Shown: positions 1 through 10,633 of the stretch, piece by piece | Position numbering within the stretch: the first letter of the stretch is position 1 | Layout of the letters: every line of letters begins with the position of its first letter | DNA from: Blattamonas nauphoetae | Taxonomy: Eukaryota > Preaxostyla > Oxymonadida | Assembly (NCBI GenBank): GCA_033064195.1 | Contig: JARBJD010000140.1 | Coordinates: 1 to 64,000 of the forward strand | Reading direction: 5' to 3' | Length of the DNA stretch: 64,000 nt | The notes under the pieces: generated by a model | Told to the model about the DNA's origin: nothing | What the model saw: only the letters and a program-made list of their open reading frames with translations | The model's database searches: none | Position numbers and translations under genes: made by a program

Positions 1-590
1 GTGAAATCTGACAATGGAATATGAGCACGGATTTAGTGTGGTTCCAAGCATTTTGCCATGGCGTATGTACATGCTTACGATTCTCAATTGACTCTTTGGT
101 TTGATCATATTGTAGATGTAGAGACTCCATTGAAACGTCATTGTTGCAGTGCTGATGATTCTTTGATTGTTGTGAAGAACAGTGAATCTACTAAAGATGG
201 ATGCCGGAATGCTGATCCAACGAACATAAATATCCTCTCATTTGGAGTATGATCCAACTTTGTCTGGGGTAATGTCCCAATTGTTGACTTTCAACGTCGT
301 TGTACTTGTGAAGGTTATGAAGGAATCATCGATTTGACAAATGTCTTGATTACCAGTCAATTGGGATGATTATCTCTTGTCCCTTTATAGAAACGTGAAT
401 TCTCAGATGGTTTCCAACTCCTGAATTGAGGTACTGTGTGCTCCATCATTCAAGAAATTTACGTGATCGTTCAGACATTAATTTATTGTATTTGATGTAT
501 CTCTGGTGCTTTGTGATCCAGTTATTTCCAGTCAATGTTGAGGCTCCATGTCTTTTGTTTGTCAGATGTGTAATGTGTGAGTTCATTTTA
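1..590 (-). pseudogene. Polinton gene remnant, cut by left edge
   Basis: On the minus strand, just after an AT-rich promoter-like motif at 591-602, a coding-like stretch begins with an Asn/His/Lys-rich segment and runs toward the left edge. It is broken, with several breaks. Its position and length would suit a structural (capsid-type) gene, but no diagnostic motif was recognised, so this is a guess from context only. Confidence 0.4.
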
Positions 591-710
591 TCAAAATAAA
601 ACATAATTGTAACTTTCATTTTACTTTTTCTTTTGGTTTCCTCACTTTAGGTTTCAGCTTTCCAATCTCGTATTTCACCTCTGAGCTGATTCGCTAGTGC
701 ACTGTTTCCT

Positions 711-908
711 TCATTGATTGCTTGCTCGTATTGTGCCATCTTTTCCATGGATTTGTTGATCCGACTTCACATCTGGGATCATCTCCACACCTGTCTGTGC
801 AATCTTAGAAATCACTGGTCCAACGAAGGGAATGAGATTCAAAATGGAGCTCAATTCTGAGAATAGTTTACCGACTCCTGCTAATTTTGATAACCAACCT
901 GGTGCCAT
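711..908 (-). CDS. small hydrophobic Polinton protein (65 aa)
   Basis: A 65-residue protein starting MAPGWLSKLAG, with a central apolar stretch (about residues 10-38, rich in Leu, Ile, Val, Phe and Gly) that could span or bind a membrane, and a charged C-terminal end. Small membrane-active minor capsid proteins are known from adenoviruses and are often predicted in Polintons, but I cannot assign this one by motif. The start is supported by the TTTTTATTTT-type motif at 914-924, a few bases upstream on the coding strand. A related but degraded neighbour lies directly upstream. Confidence 0.5.
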   Translation of the reverse strand: MAPGWLSKLAGVGKLFSELSSILNLIPFVGPVISKIAQTGVEMIPDVKSDQQIHGKDGTIRASNQ

Positions 909-1009
909 TTCTGTAAAATAAAAACTGGATTTACATTTATTTATAAACCTTTGAATTGAATCTTTGAATTTGATGATTGGGGTATGTCATCATTAACGTA
1001 CCGAGCATT

Positions 1010-1275
1010 TCGTGGCGGTTCATAATCAATCATTTGTGGTCTTTGATCTGAAAAGTCCTGTCGTTGAGGCTTTGTGACTGATTCATTGCCTTATTTTGTT
1101 GGTATACATCCATCATTCCTCCTAATCCACTGAGGATCCCTCCTGCAGTTTGTCCAAATTTGTTGTTTGTCTGAGAGCAAGCCACCACCGACTTGAAGCA
1201 ACGTTGGAGCTAGAGGTTTGATGAATTGAAAGAATTGTTTGCCGATATTTTTGAGTTTGTTGAAACTTCCTGGTG
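1010..1275 (-). pseudogene. remnant related to the 65-aa hydrophobic protein
   Basis: This minus-strand stretch begins with an APG...KL segment that matches the beginning of the neighbouring 65-aa protein, and it is followed by a similar apolar run. It is preceded by the same AT-rich motif at 1285-1296. It appears to be a second, diverged member of the same small-protein family and looks broken. Confidence 0.4.
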
Positions 1276-1309
1276 CTATTTATGTAAAATAAAAATACAA
1301 TTCATTAAA

Positions 1310-1936
1310 TATTTATCTCGGTATTGCTTTCGTGAGTGAAATTCCATAATTGAGGATGGTGTTGTATGCTTCGTTGAAGGCAATGCTCATATCTTTCCTC
1401 CAACAAGGATCTCGAAAATGGTTCGAAAGATTGGGAGTTTATTCAGACAGAGGCACTTGTCAGATAAATCATCCAATTCGATCACAACATCATTGATTCC
1501 AGTGAGTGTAGCAATCAGTGCACATAAATCACTTTGGTTTGTGATCAGTTTCTTCGATGGTTCAATGAGATTATTCAATAGTTTCTTTTCACATGCGAAT
1601 GCGTTCTTGTACACAAGTAATAATTGATCTTTAAATGCTGCTATATTAGAAGTGTATTCTCGAAGTGGAATTGAACGACTCTGGATTGGAGCTGATGGAT
1701 ATATCTCTCTCCGAGGGTTCGAAGCCTCGCAAAGGCGAGACTAGTGGTGGAGGATCATAGAGACCTGATTCATTGCTCATTTCGACATTGGTACCTTGTT
1801 CATTTCGATCTTCCAACTTTGATCTTCCAGAAGTTGATCCTTTATTATCGATGATGACATTGTTGGTGATCGACGTTGGAACTGATGAAGAACTTGTGTG
1901 TTTTGTAAATTGACAACTTAGAATTGGCTGCATCAC
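1310..1936 (-). pseudogene. unassigned Polinton gene remnant
   Basis: Coding-like sequence on the minus strand behind the AT-rich motif at 1942-1955. The first part is Ser/Thr/Asn-rich and likely disordered; the later part is a Leu/Lys-rich helical stretch with several Cys. It is broken, with about two breaks. I do not recognise the family. Confidence 0.4.
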
Positions 1937-1969
1937 TTTCTATAAAAATAAAAATATATATTAATGTTT

Positions 1970-2930
1970 TTAATCACTCATATCTTTCTCCAATTGTGCG
2001 AATCGAGCATATTCAGGCATATACACTTGTTGGTATTGTCCTGCATCTCTTGTTCGATATGCTTCATTTGTCAATTGATTCAGAACTGTTGTTATTTCAA
2101 CATTGTATTGACCAAGGAATTCACCTAAATATGTTGGATTTGTTGTCGTAATGTCAAGAAATTGTGGATTCACCAGTTCTTTGAAATCTTTTCTGTTCTT
2201 GACTCTCTGACATTCTTCATTTGTGCTTACGAAGTTTTGAACATTATCTTCAAGCCATTTATCCCACATCTTTGATGCTATTTTAGACTGAATTGAATTG
2301 AAAACCATATTGTCCAATACTCCATTGCTAACGTCTACTGGATGCTCTTTGCTGGCACGATACACCTTCAAAACATTAGTCATGAATTCACCGACAGCTT
2401 TCTTCTTAATTGCATATGGTTGCTGTGATCGTTGTTTTGCATATCTCCATAGCTCACTTCATGATAGTTTCCTGGCAAATCGTATGTTCCAGTCTTGAGG
2501 AAATTGTTGTGTGCAGCTTTGATTCTTCTCCATGATCTTGACGAAATGATGAATAGGGTTGTTGCCTTCTCATATCTGGTGTTGGATTCATTGAATAGTA
2601 TGTCTCGACGACAGGTCGGCTGTTGTATGGTGCCAACATGAACCCATTCGCTGCAATCAGATCTCCTGTTTCTTTGTCATAAATCATCACATCAGGAACT
2701 TTTCCATGTTTTTCCATTTGAACATTCCAGTTTTGTCCAGTCCTTTCAATGTATTCTAACGCTGATGGAACACTACTGAGTGCAGAATTGAAGTTTGTTC
2801 TTATGTCATCATCAGCATAAATTCGTTTCATTGCTGCTTGAGTATCTTGTGAATAGCTCATTTTGGTTTCTTTGGTTGTGCTTTTCTTGCTGTTTTTGGT
2901 ACACTATCTTTTGCGACATCTGTGTATTTC
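1970..2930 (-). pseudogene. unassigned Polinton gene region
   Basis: Two long open stretches lie on the minus strand, one of about 135 codons (2454-2861) and one of about 137 codons (1970-2383). They share the promoter-like motif at 2932-2943 and may derive from one gene or two adjacent ones. The first is polar, with many Tyr, Asn and Gln; the second is helical and acidic with conserved-looking Trp and Tyr. The region looks broken, with one or two breaks. No family is recognised; a virion or replication accessory role is possible from context only. Confidence 0.4.
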
Positions 2931-2979
2931 ATACAAAATAAAAATCCAAAACTATATTTTTATTAGTGATAAATCATAA

Positions 2980-3824
2980 ATGCAAAGATCAAAAATATCT
3001 CTGACAGCTTATGTGAATGCAAAAATAAGTGAAGCATCTAATCGGAATGTTTCTCATGAAGTTCAATCACAAATTCATCCAGACCTAAATTTCAATCGCA
3101 ATAGTGTTAATGTCCTCGTTGGAAACAGAGGAAGTGGGAAAACCTTCAATGCTCTTCGAGAAGTTGCCAAGCTCCAAAATGTTCAAGTTAGGAATGAACT
3201 ATTCCATCTGTTTGTCTTCGTCACTGATAAGAACATAGATCCTACATTCGATAAATTCAAAGCAATACTGAATGTTCCTTATGTGAAAGTGAAATATGAT
3301 GAAGCACTTCCGTTTCTGTTGGAATTGTCTCAATCAAAAGCAGCGTATGAAGAGATTATTGACAATCAATGGCAGAACAAAATCACTGATGAATGTAGAG
3401 AAGATCTATTTGATGCATTGTACATTGATGACTTCTCAGTGAAGAATCTCCAAACGATTATTCTCCTCGATGACTGTCGCCGGATCCTAGGTGAGCGAAG
3501 AACATCCAAAATAGAATGACAATGATGGACTTATTATTGGAGAATCGACAACCAAAGTTCACGTTCTTTCTGACGATGCATGAGCTCTTCAGTTTGTCAG
3601 CAGACATGAAGTCAAATATCGATTCCATGTGGATCTTTGGAGGATTCAATAGAGAACGAATCAGTAGAGTCTATCCTCAATTGAACTCACCAATTGACAT
3701 TCGACAGTTCTGGAACATCTATCAACGAAAACAAAAGTGTGAAGCAATTATTCTTCGATACAACACTGATGGAGTAGCATTGAACGAAATCAATAAAGAT
3801 GGACCAATTCGTGGTGTCAGATAA
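2980..3824 (+). pseudogene. Polinton packaging-type ATPase region
   Basis: This is the only clear plus-strand gene of the element. It encodes an FtsK/HerA-superfamily (A32-like) ATPase of the kind that packages DNA in Polintons and related viruses. A Walker A motif GNRGSGKT lies near residue 50 and a hydrophobic strand ending in LLDD (Walker B) near residue 163. These are followed by a segment with an Asn-Arg pair and a Thr-Met-His-Glu sensor-like motif, in the order expected for the family. The region is not covered by one open frame and appears broken (about one break). The assignment rests on these motifs and on the Polinton context. Confidence 0.7.
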
Positions 3825-4190
3825 CTCTTGTATAAGGTTACCAATTGTGTCTGTCAACGTACGAATTGATTCTTCAATGTCGGATAATCTTTGATCAATC
3901 GAGAGTGAGTTGGATTCACCGATGTTGTCATTGTTTATTGTTCGAAGTGCAATCTCACCTCTTATTTTCGTGATTTTGTATCCATCAATTCTGATCAACC
4001 GATTCAGTTTCTGAGTGGTGTATTCGTTCAGTTCTTTTCTGTTCTTTCTAAAACTTCTGAAAATCATAGATGTTTTCAAAACAGTTCTGTTTAGGATCAA
4101 ACGGTTCTAAAATCTTTAGATCTTTATCAAAATGTTCTAAAAACTTTGGATCTTTTCCAAACTGTTCTAAACTGTTCCGGATCATTTTAA
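3820..4190 (-). pseudogene. unassigned Polinton gene remnant with short helical repeats
   Basis: A minus-strand coding-like stretch that begins downstream of the AT-rich motif at 4193-4203. Its first part carries three imperfect repeats of an F-x-K-D-x-K-x-L-E pattern at about 4080-4170. The rest is a charged, probably helical segment. The 3' end abuts the convergent ATPase gene. It looks broken and is not recognised. Confidence 0.35.
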
Positions 4191-4222
4191 ATAGAATAAA
4201 AATATTTGAAACACTTTTGAAA

Positions 4223-5524
4223 TTAAACGATATTGAACTCATCAATGAATTCAGGTGATAAATCATCAATGGAAGCAGCATGATATTTTGTGTGTTGGAT
4301 TGGAACGTACACTGTTTTTGGTAGACTCGTGAGTCCATTCAGAAGTGTAGCTACAACATTTCCGTGTTTGTATTCAATGAATTGTCCAACAAATTGAAAC
4401 TGTCTTCGCTTCTTCTGGAATTTGGCAACAGTCTTGTCCAAATCAAGGTGGATCAACAGAATGTTTCCTGGTTTGTATCGCCATAGTAGTTGTGTCGTCT
4501 GCTGTCGTTGGATGTTCTTTAATTGCTCTTCACATGAGGAAATGTACAGTGCTTCGATTTCTCGATTGCTTTGTGCCTGCTGTGGAGTGAACTTGTTCCA
4601 GTACGCTCGATGTGGAGTCATGTTGTAGTATTCCACCATCTGATTCATCAATGAATGATTTGCCATCTGTGTTGCATTGTCCTGGAATCCATCTCTGATT
4701 GTTCTGATCACTCGATCAACAATTCGATTGTGATTCGTGAATGGTGAGCTTGTGAAGTATGTTCTGACTTTCTGTTGCTCAAAATACGTTTGTGCTTCTC
4801 CACTTGTCCATGCAGCTTCTCCATCACCTCGGATGTTATTCACATGAACTCCACGATGGTTAATCAGATCGTTGATTGCAGTCTTGACTTTGCTCCATGA
4901 TTTATCCAGTACTGGAATGACAACAAGGTATTTTGTGTTGATGTTGATGGCAAATAGGTAGATCTGCAGTACTGTTTTCGACGTTGGTGATTGAATAAAG
5001 ACAAGATCAATTTCCCAGGATCCAAACTTGGGAGAAAAGTATGGTCTGTCACATTTCTGTGGAACCTTTTTGTCTGATGTCTGATGTGGATCTCCAGTGA
5101 TATCTTTTGACATAAATTGCATCTTTGATCGAAACGGATATTGTATTTTTGTCACGGCTATTGGAATCGTTGGTTGATCAATCATCAATGTGTTACCTCC
5201 TTGTTCCCTCCTTATTTTCCTCGGATGTGTAGAATCCCATCGGTGAACATATTCATCGTACCATTCCTGAAAAGATCTTCCACCAAATGGGATTTGTTTT
5301 GGATGTGCTAAAATGAACTCAGTTTCATCATTTCCGAGAGTTCTGCTGACGTGTGAGAGAATAAACATATTTCGATTCAGTTTCTTTGATTCAACGATCT
5401 GTTTGTCAATGAACTGTTCCATTTTATGTTGATTGTCCAACATTGAATGCTCGGCTTTTATTTGTTCCTCTTCTGAATTGTCCTTCTGTTGATGATCAAA
5501 ATAGCCTTTCACTTGTTCCAACAT
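4223..5524 (-). CDS. Polinton integrase (retroviral-type DDE, 433 aa)
   Basis: The enzyme would join element ends to host DNA. The core resembles retroviral and Ginger/Polinton integrases (rve family): a first Asp in SWEIDLVF near residue 171, a second in RGDGEAAW near 233, and a third acidic position 35 residues further on, followed by VIRTIRDGF. Downstream there is a WRYKPG segment and a small beta-rich C-terminal part that resembles the SH3-like domain of integrases. The N-terminal 150 residues are charged and helical. The frame looks whole. It slightly overlaps the gene just upstream, in keeping with the compact layout of the element. Confidence 0.85.
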   Translation of the reverse strand: MLEQVKGYFDHQQKDNSEEEQIKAEHSMLDNQHKMEQFIDKQIVESKKLNRNMFILSHVSRTLGNDETEFILAHPKQIPFGGRSFQEWYDEYVHRWDSTHPRKIRREQGGNTLMIDQPTIPIAVTKIQYPFRSKMQFMSKDITGDPHQTSDKKVPQKCDRPYFSPKFGSWEIDLVFIQSPTSKTVLQIYLFAININTKYLVVIPVLDKSWSKVKTAINDLINHRGVHVNNIRGDGEAAWTSGEAQTYFEQQKVRTYFTSSPFTNHNRIVDRVIRTIRDGFQDNATQMANHSLMNQMVEYYNMTPHRAYWNKFTPQQAQSNREIEALYISSCEEQLKNIQRQQTTQLLWRYKPGNILLIHLDLDKTVAKFQKKRRQFQFVGQFIEYKHGNVVATLLNGLTSLPKTVYVPIQHTKYHAASIDDLSPEFIDEFNIV

Positions 5525-6191
5525 TCCCAGTACTTGCCTTGTCGTCTTGCTAAAGGCTTCGAACCCTCCTGAGGGAGAGTTGGTTCGACCTTGTTGATCT
5601 CTCTTACATATGGCACAAAACCTTTGTCAATCTTCACAATTGTTGGTGGATCAGGTGACTTGGGGATCAGTGGATCATCATCTTCAAACCTCATCTCTTT
5701 CATTGGGAATTCATATTCTGAACCAATTGATGTCGGGTTTCTCTTCTGTCCAGGAATGATTGGAGATTCCGGAGGTTCAATAGCAATTGGTTGGGAAGTT
5801 GTGTTGGAATGACGATTGCTGGTGGTTGATTAAAATGAATATTCTGTGCTTCCTGATAATACTGTTGATATGCTCTGTACGCTTGTCTTGCAGTGTTGTT
5901 ACTAAGGATCCATCCGGTGAATTGTTTCACAAATCTTTGAACAACTATTTTTCCATCAGTAATGTTTAAATCAGGAGGTAATTCTCCATTCAGCCAATCA
6001 TTGAAGTATGTCTCATCATTTGCATCGTAATTTCCATTGGAATCATTGACATGATAGGTTGGTAAAATCTGGGAAAACTTAAGTGTGACTTTGTATATTT
6101 TTGTCTGAGAATGGCGCGAATTGTCAAGGAGGTTCTTCACTATTCGATCAATTTGTGTTGAATTCAAATACGGTCTTCTCATTTTTAACAA
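5509..6191 (-). pseudogene. unassigned Polinton gene region upstream of integrase
   Basis: Two tightly packed minus-strand frames lie here: one of about 160 codons (5700-6191) and one of about 64 codons (5509-5703). The larger begins near an AT-rich motif at 6188-6199, most likely at the second Met (MRRPYLNS), and is rich in Asn, Gln and Tyr with helical character. The smaller is Pro/Glu/Asp-rich. They could be separate small genes or pieces of one decayed gene. No family is recognised. Confidence 0.4.
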
Positions 6192-6206
6192 AAATAAAGT
6201 TTGTGT

Positions 6207-9200
6207 TTATTGGATAAGATAATCAGTTGCTTTCAATCCATAAATGAATGGAGGACATGATTCATTTTCAAGTAAGATTGCCTTCAGATGTATACCACTG
6301 AGACTGAGTTTCTGCTGTTGTATTTTCGCAATCTCAAATCCATTGCTGTCATCGTCAGTGTGAGCTCTTCTTGTCTGGAAGTTCAGTGTTGTGGTCACAG
6401 TTTTCTCTCCATTCAGACACTTCACATAGTCGTTGCTTGTTATTGTTGTTTTCTTTAATGACACTCCTTTAATCTTGCATTTCTCATCGAGAGAGTAGCA
6501 CTTGGGTGCAAGACAAATCATCTGTTCACCTTCCTTTTCAATTGCTAATCCCAACAACTTCTTCTCATCATCAACTCCCTTCTCAGGATTTGGAAACCAT
6601 TCATATTTGTGTGCATCATAGAATACCTTGTCAGCAATAACGTGTTCAAATTGTTGATGAATTCCTGCACTCGGATCTCCTGAGATTGCCCAGTAAGCAG
6701 AGTCAGTATCTCCTTCACAGAAGTGGATCTTGTTCATATCTAGACACTTGTACATGAAGTTGTAGATGAAATTCAGATACCAGAGCTTGGCATTGTCGAG
6801 TGTGAATACTGCTTCTTGCAGACATGTTTTGCAGGATGCTTTCTCTCTATCTTCAATCACAATGTATTTGTCCTCATTGATTTCTCTTGTTGCTACAAAT
6901 CCTTTCATCATTTGCTTCAGGTATGTTCTCTTCTCATTGCAGATTGTAATTGAGTTGTATTTCTCAGTGTTCATACCATCATATCCGTAACTTCCATTCA
7001 AGTTGGTCTTACAGAATTGTTCCTTTCCCTTGTTTCCAACCTTCATTGCTTCAATTCTGTCATTCATGAACGAGGTCACAAATGGTTCAAATCCATCATG
7101 TCTCGAGAATACCATCACACTCTTGATGTCGTCCACAACGAAGTGGCAATAGTCGATGAGGAACCACAGATAGTATGTCGAAAAGAACATATACTGATCG
7201 TGTGTGCTCAAGAGTTGGGTCAGCTTCCGTTGTTTGTCATCAGTCTTCAAACCATGCTTCTTCATCAACGAATAAGTCTTCTCTCCTATGTTCTCTTCAG
7301 TGGTGTTGACTACAATGTTTCTGAAGATTGGTGGGAAGTTAATGAAATCATTGATGTACTTTTCATCAATATGTCCCTTCAATTCAGCAACAAACAGTGT
7401 CTTCTGATTCTTGTTCTCGATGATCTCACGACCTTCTTTATCTCCTGTTGCTGTGTACAAGTATCTTCCTGGCATGTACATTCTGTGTTTTGTGTATGGA
7501 TTGTTCTCGTTCTTGATTGAGGAGAAAGCACTTGGATACAGTGAGTTGAAATCAACACCACAGACATGAGTTATAATGTGTTCTGTATCTATTGATTTGA
7601 CTTTTCCGTCTTCATATGAGAAGTGATTGATTGGTGTCACGTCTTTGATGTTCTGTCGGTGTTGAACATTCGATAATCCACCAGTCACTGCTGCTCTCAA
7701 CTTGTGATATGTTTGCTCGTGTGTCAGAGTCATTGGTAGTGATTTCCAGATACAATACTTCTTCAGTTGAATCCTCAATCTTGTGAGATGCTCATCTTTG
7801 TCTGACTTGTAGGTGTTGCAGTAATCACAGCAGATCTTCACGTTCTCTTTTGAATGTCCTTTCGAATTGTCGATTCTATCCAGTGTTGGTCTTACTGCTT
7901 GTGAGAAGTGACTCTTGCAGATATAGCAAACTCTCTTGCATTGTTGAACAAACCATTCGTAGTCTGATTCAGTTACGTTTTTGTTAGTATTACGATGCGC
8001 TTTTTGATCTTGATACATGTATCCTTCCACTTTGTATTTCCAGTATTGTTTTCTGATTTTGATGGGACCAGATTCGTCACATTCATTATAGTCAGCATCA
8101 ATATCAAAGTCCTTGTAGGCACATGCATATTTGATTGCAGAAGCATTGGCGGACAGTGACAGATTGTGCAACATATCCACTTTGTATTGGAAGTTCAGAG
8201 CAATGAGATTGTCAAGTGGTGCAATCATACATTCAACGTCTCTGATGTTGTAGAATTTGAGATAGTCCCACCTGTTTTTGAATCCTTGCTTCTTCCAATC
8301 GTGAAGGTAAAGTTGGTAGTCACTGTCGGACATTTCACTGTTGTTCAAACTAGAGTAGAATTCATATTTGGAGAATGGTTCTTGTTTGCTCAGCACTGCA
8401 TCGTAGTCTGTTGAATCAAATGATTCGTAAGCGAAGAATGATTTCTGAAGAGTGGTGTTTCCTCCAAAAGCCTTCACTGCATTATCCAAAGTCATTGGTC
8501 CTGTGTACGACATCATGTCAATGAATCGAAGTACCTGTTGCGTTTTCTCGTGTCTAATCAATACTTGTTTGTACTTTGTTGTTGATCCAAGAAAGCTCAC
8601 CACTTTCCAATCCTTGTCAACCAGATCACGGAAGATGAGATTGATGTCGAATCTGGAGCTGTTGAATCCAATCACACTGACTTCATTCTGAGACGGAATC
8701 TCTGGATCTTCATATTGACTGTTCTCTCGAACTGTTTCTGCATACTTGAAGAGTTGTCTGATCCATTGCTTCACAAAGTCTTTTCCATCTCGAATATCAA
8801 AGTAGATTGACTTTACCCCTGATTTTGTTTTGATTGCTGATGCAACAGAGAGAGGTTTCAAGTGTGAGATCAGTTGTGTGTTGTCATCAGAGAATAAATT
8901 GTCAAGAATGAGATCTTCCATTGTTTCGAAATCGTACGTGATGTAGTATTGTGTTGGTTTGAATTCGTCTTGTCTCTTGTGTGCCATCAGAAATTCATTT
9001 GTTCTGTTGTTGAGAATATGTGGAACGTACGGTCTTGGTGTTTTATCAAGAGCGATCTTTTTCACGTGTTTACCATCAAGGTCTTTACACTCAGCAAGAT
9101 GCTTCTCATAATCTCTGCTGTAGTTTTTATTCCTCACTTGGAATCCTCTCGATTGACAGTACGGACAGAGTTTGTATCCAGTGAGCTTCTCGGGATCAGA

Positions 9201-10589
9201 AATGAACATAACATGAACAAGAGTAGCAGTGAGTGGAACCATGAGAATTGGGACAACCAGAGCATCATCATTTTCATTGATATACGATTGGCTTAGAAAA
9301 TATGTCTTCTTATCCTCATCGTATTCATAAATATGAACCGTGATGTTTAGTATTTTCATTGTTTCTTCCATATCTGAGGCAATATCAAATCCTGGATATT
9401 GTTGAAGATATGGTGTTAAATGATGTGATGTGAGATGGGTTAGATTCTTGCAGACGGCAAACAGTCGGTGTGCTTCAGCATTTCTGGTACACTGTGGTAT
9501 TTTCCTCTCTGGAGTATCTGGAAGTGTTTTGTGCGAAACTGCCTGAAAGAAACATATATTGTATGGTGAATCAACGTATTTAATATTGAATGTCTTCATG
9601 TGGATGGTGAGCAATGCATTTGCCTTTCCTGCAACTGGGAATCTGTAAACAGCAACAAGAATGGAGTGGAATGCTATGAACATTGTCTTTGTGTCCATCA
9701 GAGTTCTCTCTTGTGATTCCTTGATCAGATTGATCGCATACTTCGAATACTCAGTGATGTCTGCTTCATTTCGAATCACTGTTGGGAAACTCTTTGATGT
9801 GTTCTCCAATTCTGGTCTGAAATCCTTGTAAGTTGTCTCATCTCTGTCTTTTCTTTCAACAATCTTCCCGAAATCAATACTGATCTTGAACGGATGATCC
9901 TTCTCTTTCTCGTACACTGACTTAATAAAGGTTGTGATTTCTTCAACGTTCTTCAGATGATTGTGGAAGTACAATTGATAAGGTTTTCCATTGTCACTCA
10001 CTTTCTCGATCTCATTCTTTTTGAACTTCCTTCGTGCATTCATCAAACATTCTTTAAAGCCAAGTTTGTCTCTTGGTTCAGCGAGCAAGATGCATTGATC
10101 AAAACCATTGAATTCCTTCACTTTTCTTGATTCCATTTGTTCATTCTTCTTTTGAATGATCAGCAGATTCTTCATCCAATGATCCATCAGCTTCTCTTCA
10201 ATCGACTTTAGTTTCCTGGTGATCTTGAACACTTGCTTTTTCAATTCAGTTTCGTTCACTCTTGGATTTGCTTTCATATTTTGGATGCTTGCTTTCATTT
10301 CTTCATCAATCCTCTTGTGTTCGTGCTGATCTTCAGATGCCATCTGTTGTTGGTTTTCAATTTTGTTAAGAAATGTTGAAATATTATCGTCAGGAGATGA
10401 CTCTAGATATCCGACTTCTGGATTCCGAAGCATAGACGCGAGATATGAGTTCTGATGTGCGTAGTTTCTGCTGTTCGGATCATACTGACGATCTTGACCA
10501 TATTTATCCTTGAATTCAAAGGTGGTGTTGGGAAACAATTGTTGGATTTTTCTAATGCTTTTTGTGACAAATTGAAGCGGGGTCTCCAT
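6207..10589 (-). CDS. Polinton protein-primed DNA polymerase B (1460 aa)
   Basis: Replicates the element from a protein primer at its ends. Exonuclease motifs are visible: YDFETMED (about residue 550), NSSRFD (about 648) and YNIRDVE (about 785). Polymerase motifs follow: DFNSLYPS (motif A, about 1015), a KTNLNGSYG-type motif B (about 1200) and DTDSAYW (motif C, about 1296). The N-terminal 450 residues are helical, then a segment with a Cys-Phe/His pattern loosely like OTU-type proteases, then a Cys/His cluster (CPYC...H...C, about 475-503). A second Cys-rich module at 886-930, with DRIDNSKGH and CCDYCN, resembles an HNH/treble-clef nuclease fold and sits between the exonuclease and motif A. 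The frame looks whole. Confidence 0.92.
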   Translation of the reverse strand: METPLQFVTKSIRKIQQLFPNTTFEFKDKYGQDRQYDPNSRNYAHQNSYLASMLRNPEVGYLESSPDDNISTFLNKIENQQQMASEDQHEHKRIDEEMKASIQNMKANPRVNETELKKQVFKITRKLKSIEEKLMDHWMKNLLIIQKKNEQMESRKVKEFNGFDQCILLAEPRDKLGFKECLMNARRKFKKNEIEKVSDNGKPYQLYFHNHLKNVEEITTFIKSVYEKEKDHPFKISIDFGKIVERKDRDETTYKDFRPELENTSKSFPTVIRNEADITEYSKYAINLIKESQERTLMDTKTMFIAFHSILVAVYRFPVAGKANALLTIHMKTFNIKYVDSPYNICFFQAVSHKTLPDTPERKIPQCTRNAEAHRLFAVCKNLTHLTSHHLTPYLQQYPGFDIASDMEETMKILNITVHIYEYDEDKKTYFLSQSYINENDDALVVPILMVPLTATLVHVMFISDPEKLTGYKLCPYCQSRGFQVRNKNYSRDYEKHLAECKDLDGKHVKKIALDKTPRPYVPHILNNRTNEFLMAHKRQDEFKPTQYYITYDFETMEDLILDNLFSDDNTQLISHLKPLSVASAIKTKSGVKSIYFDIRDGKDFVKQWIRQLFKYAETVRENSQYEDPEIPSQNEVSVIGFNSSRFDINLIFRDLVDKDWKVVSFLGSTTKYKQVLIRHEKTQQVLRFIDMMSYTGPMTLDNAVKAFGGNTTLQKSFFAYESFDSTDYDAVLSKQEPFSKYEFYSSLNNSEMSDSDYQLYLHDWKKQGFKNRWDYLKFYNIRDVECMIAPLDNLIALNFQYKVDMLHNLSLSANASAIKYACAYKDFDIDADYNECDESGPIKIRKQYWKYKVEGYMYQDQKAHRNTNKNVTESDYEWFVQQCKRVCYICKSHFSQAVRPTLDRIDNSKGHSKENVKICCDYCNTYKSDKDEHLTRLRIQLKKYCIWKSLPMTLTHEQTYHKLRAAVTGGLSNVQHRQNIKDVTPINHFSYEDGKVKSIDTEHIITHVCGVDFNSLYPSAFSSIKNENNPYTKHRMYMPGRYLYTATGDKEGREIIENKNQKTLFVAELKGHIDEKYINDFINFPPIFRNIVVNTTEENIGEKTYSLMKKHGLKTDDKQRKLTQLLSTHDQYMFFSTYYLWFLIDYCHFVVDDIKSVMVFSRHDGFEPFVTSFMNDRIEAMKVGNKGKEQFCKTNLNGSYGYDGMNTEKYNSITICNEKRTYLKQMMKGFVATREINEDKYIVIEDREKASCKTCLQEAVFTLDNAKLWYLNFIYNFMYKCLDMNKIHFCEGDTDSAYWAISGDPSAGIHQQFEHVIADKVFYDAHKYEWFPNPEKGVDDEKKLLGLAIEKEGEQMICLAPKCYSLDEKCKIKGVSLKKTTITSNDYVKCLNGEKTVTTTLNFQTRRAHTDDDSNGFEIAKIQQQKLSLSGIHLKAILLENESCPPFIYGLKATDYLIQ

Positions 10590-10633
10590 TTTTATTCAAA
10601 TTAAAAAGTTCAAAAATAAAAAAAGTTCTGTGT

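Larger units (their letters stand above)
591..6199 (-). promoter_or_regulatory. repeated AT-rich promoter-like motif of the Polinton
   Basis: On the minus strand the motif TTTTTATTTT (with A, G or C next) recurs just upstream of gene starts, at about 591-602, 914-924, 1285-1296, 1942-1955, 2932-2943, 4193-4203 and 6188-6199. Each copy sits a few to about 15 bases before the first codon. The polymerase and the 194-aa gene have looser AT-rich versions near 10,590-10,640 and 11,220-11,265. The regular placement suggests a gene-by-gene promoter or initiator element; this is inferred from position only. Confidence 0.55.

Noticed and set aside
58-252. Plus-strand open frame near the left edge
   Set aside because: It lies opposite the minus-strand remnant of the Polinton and shows no coding character.
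7017-7520. 167-codon plus-strand frame
   Set aside because: It is antisense to the well-supported Polinton polymerase and is a shadow.
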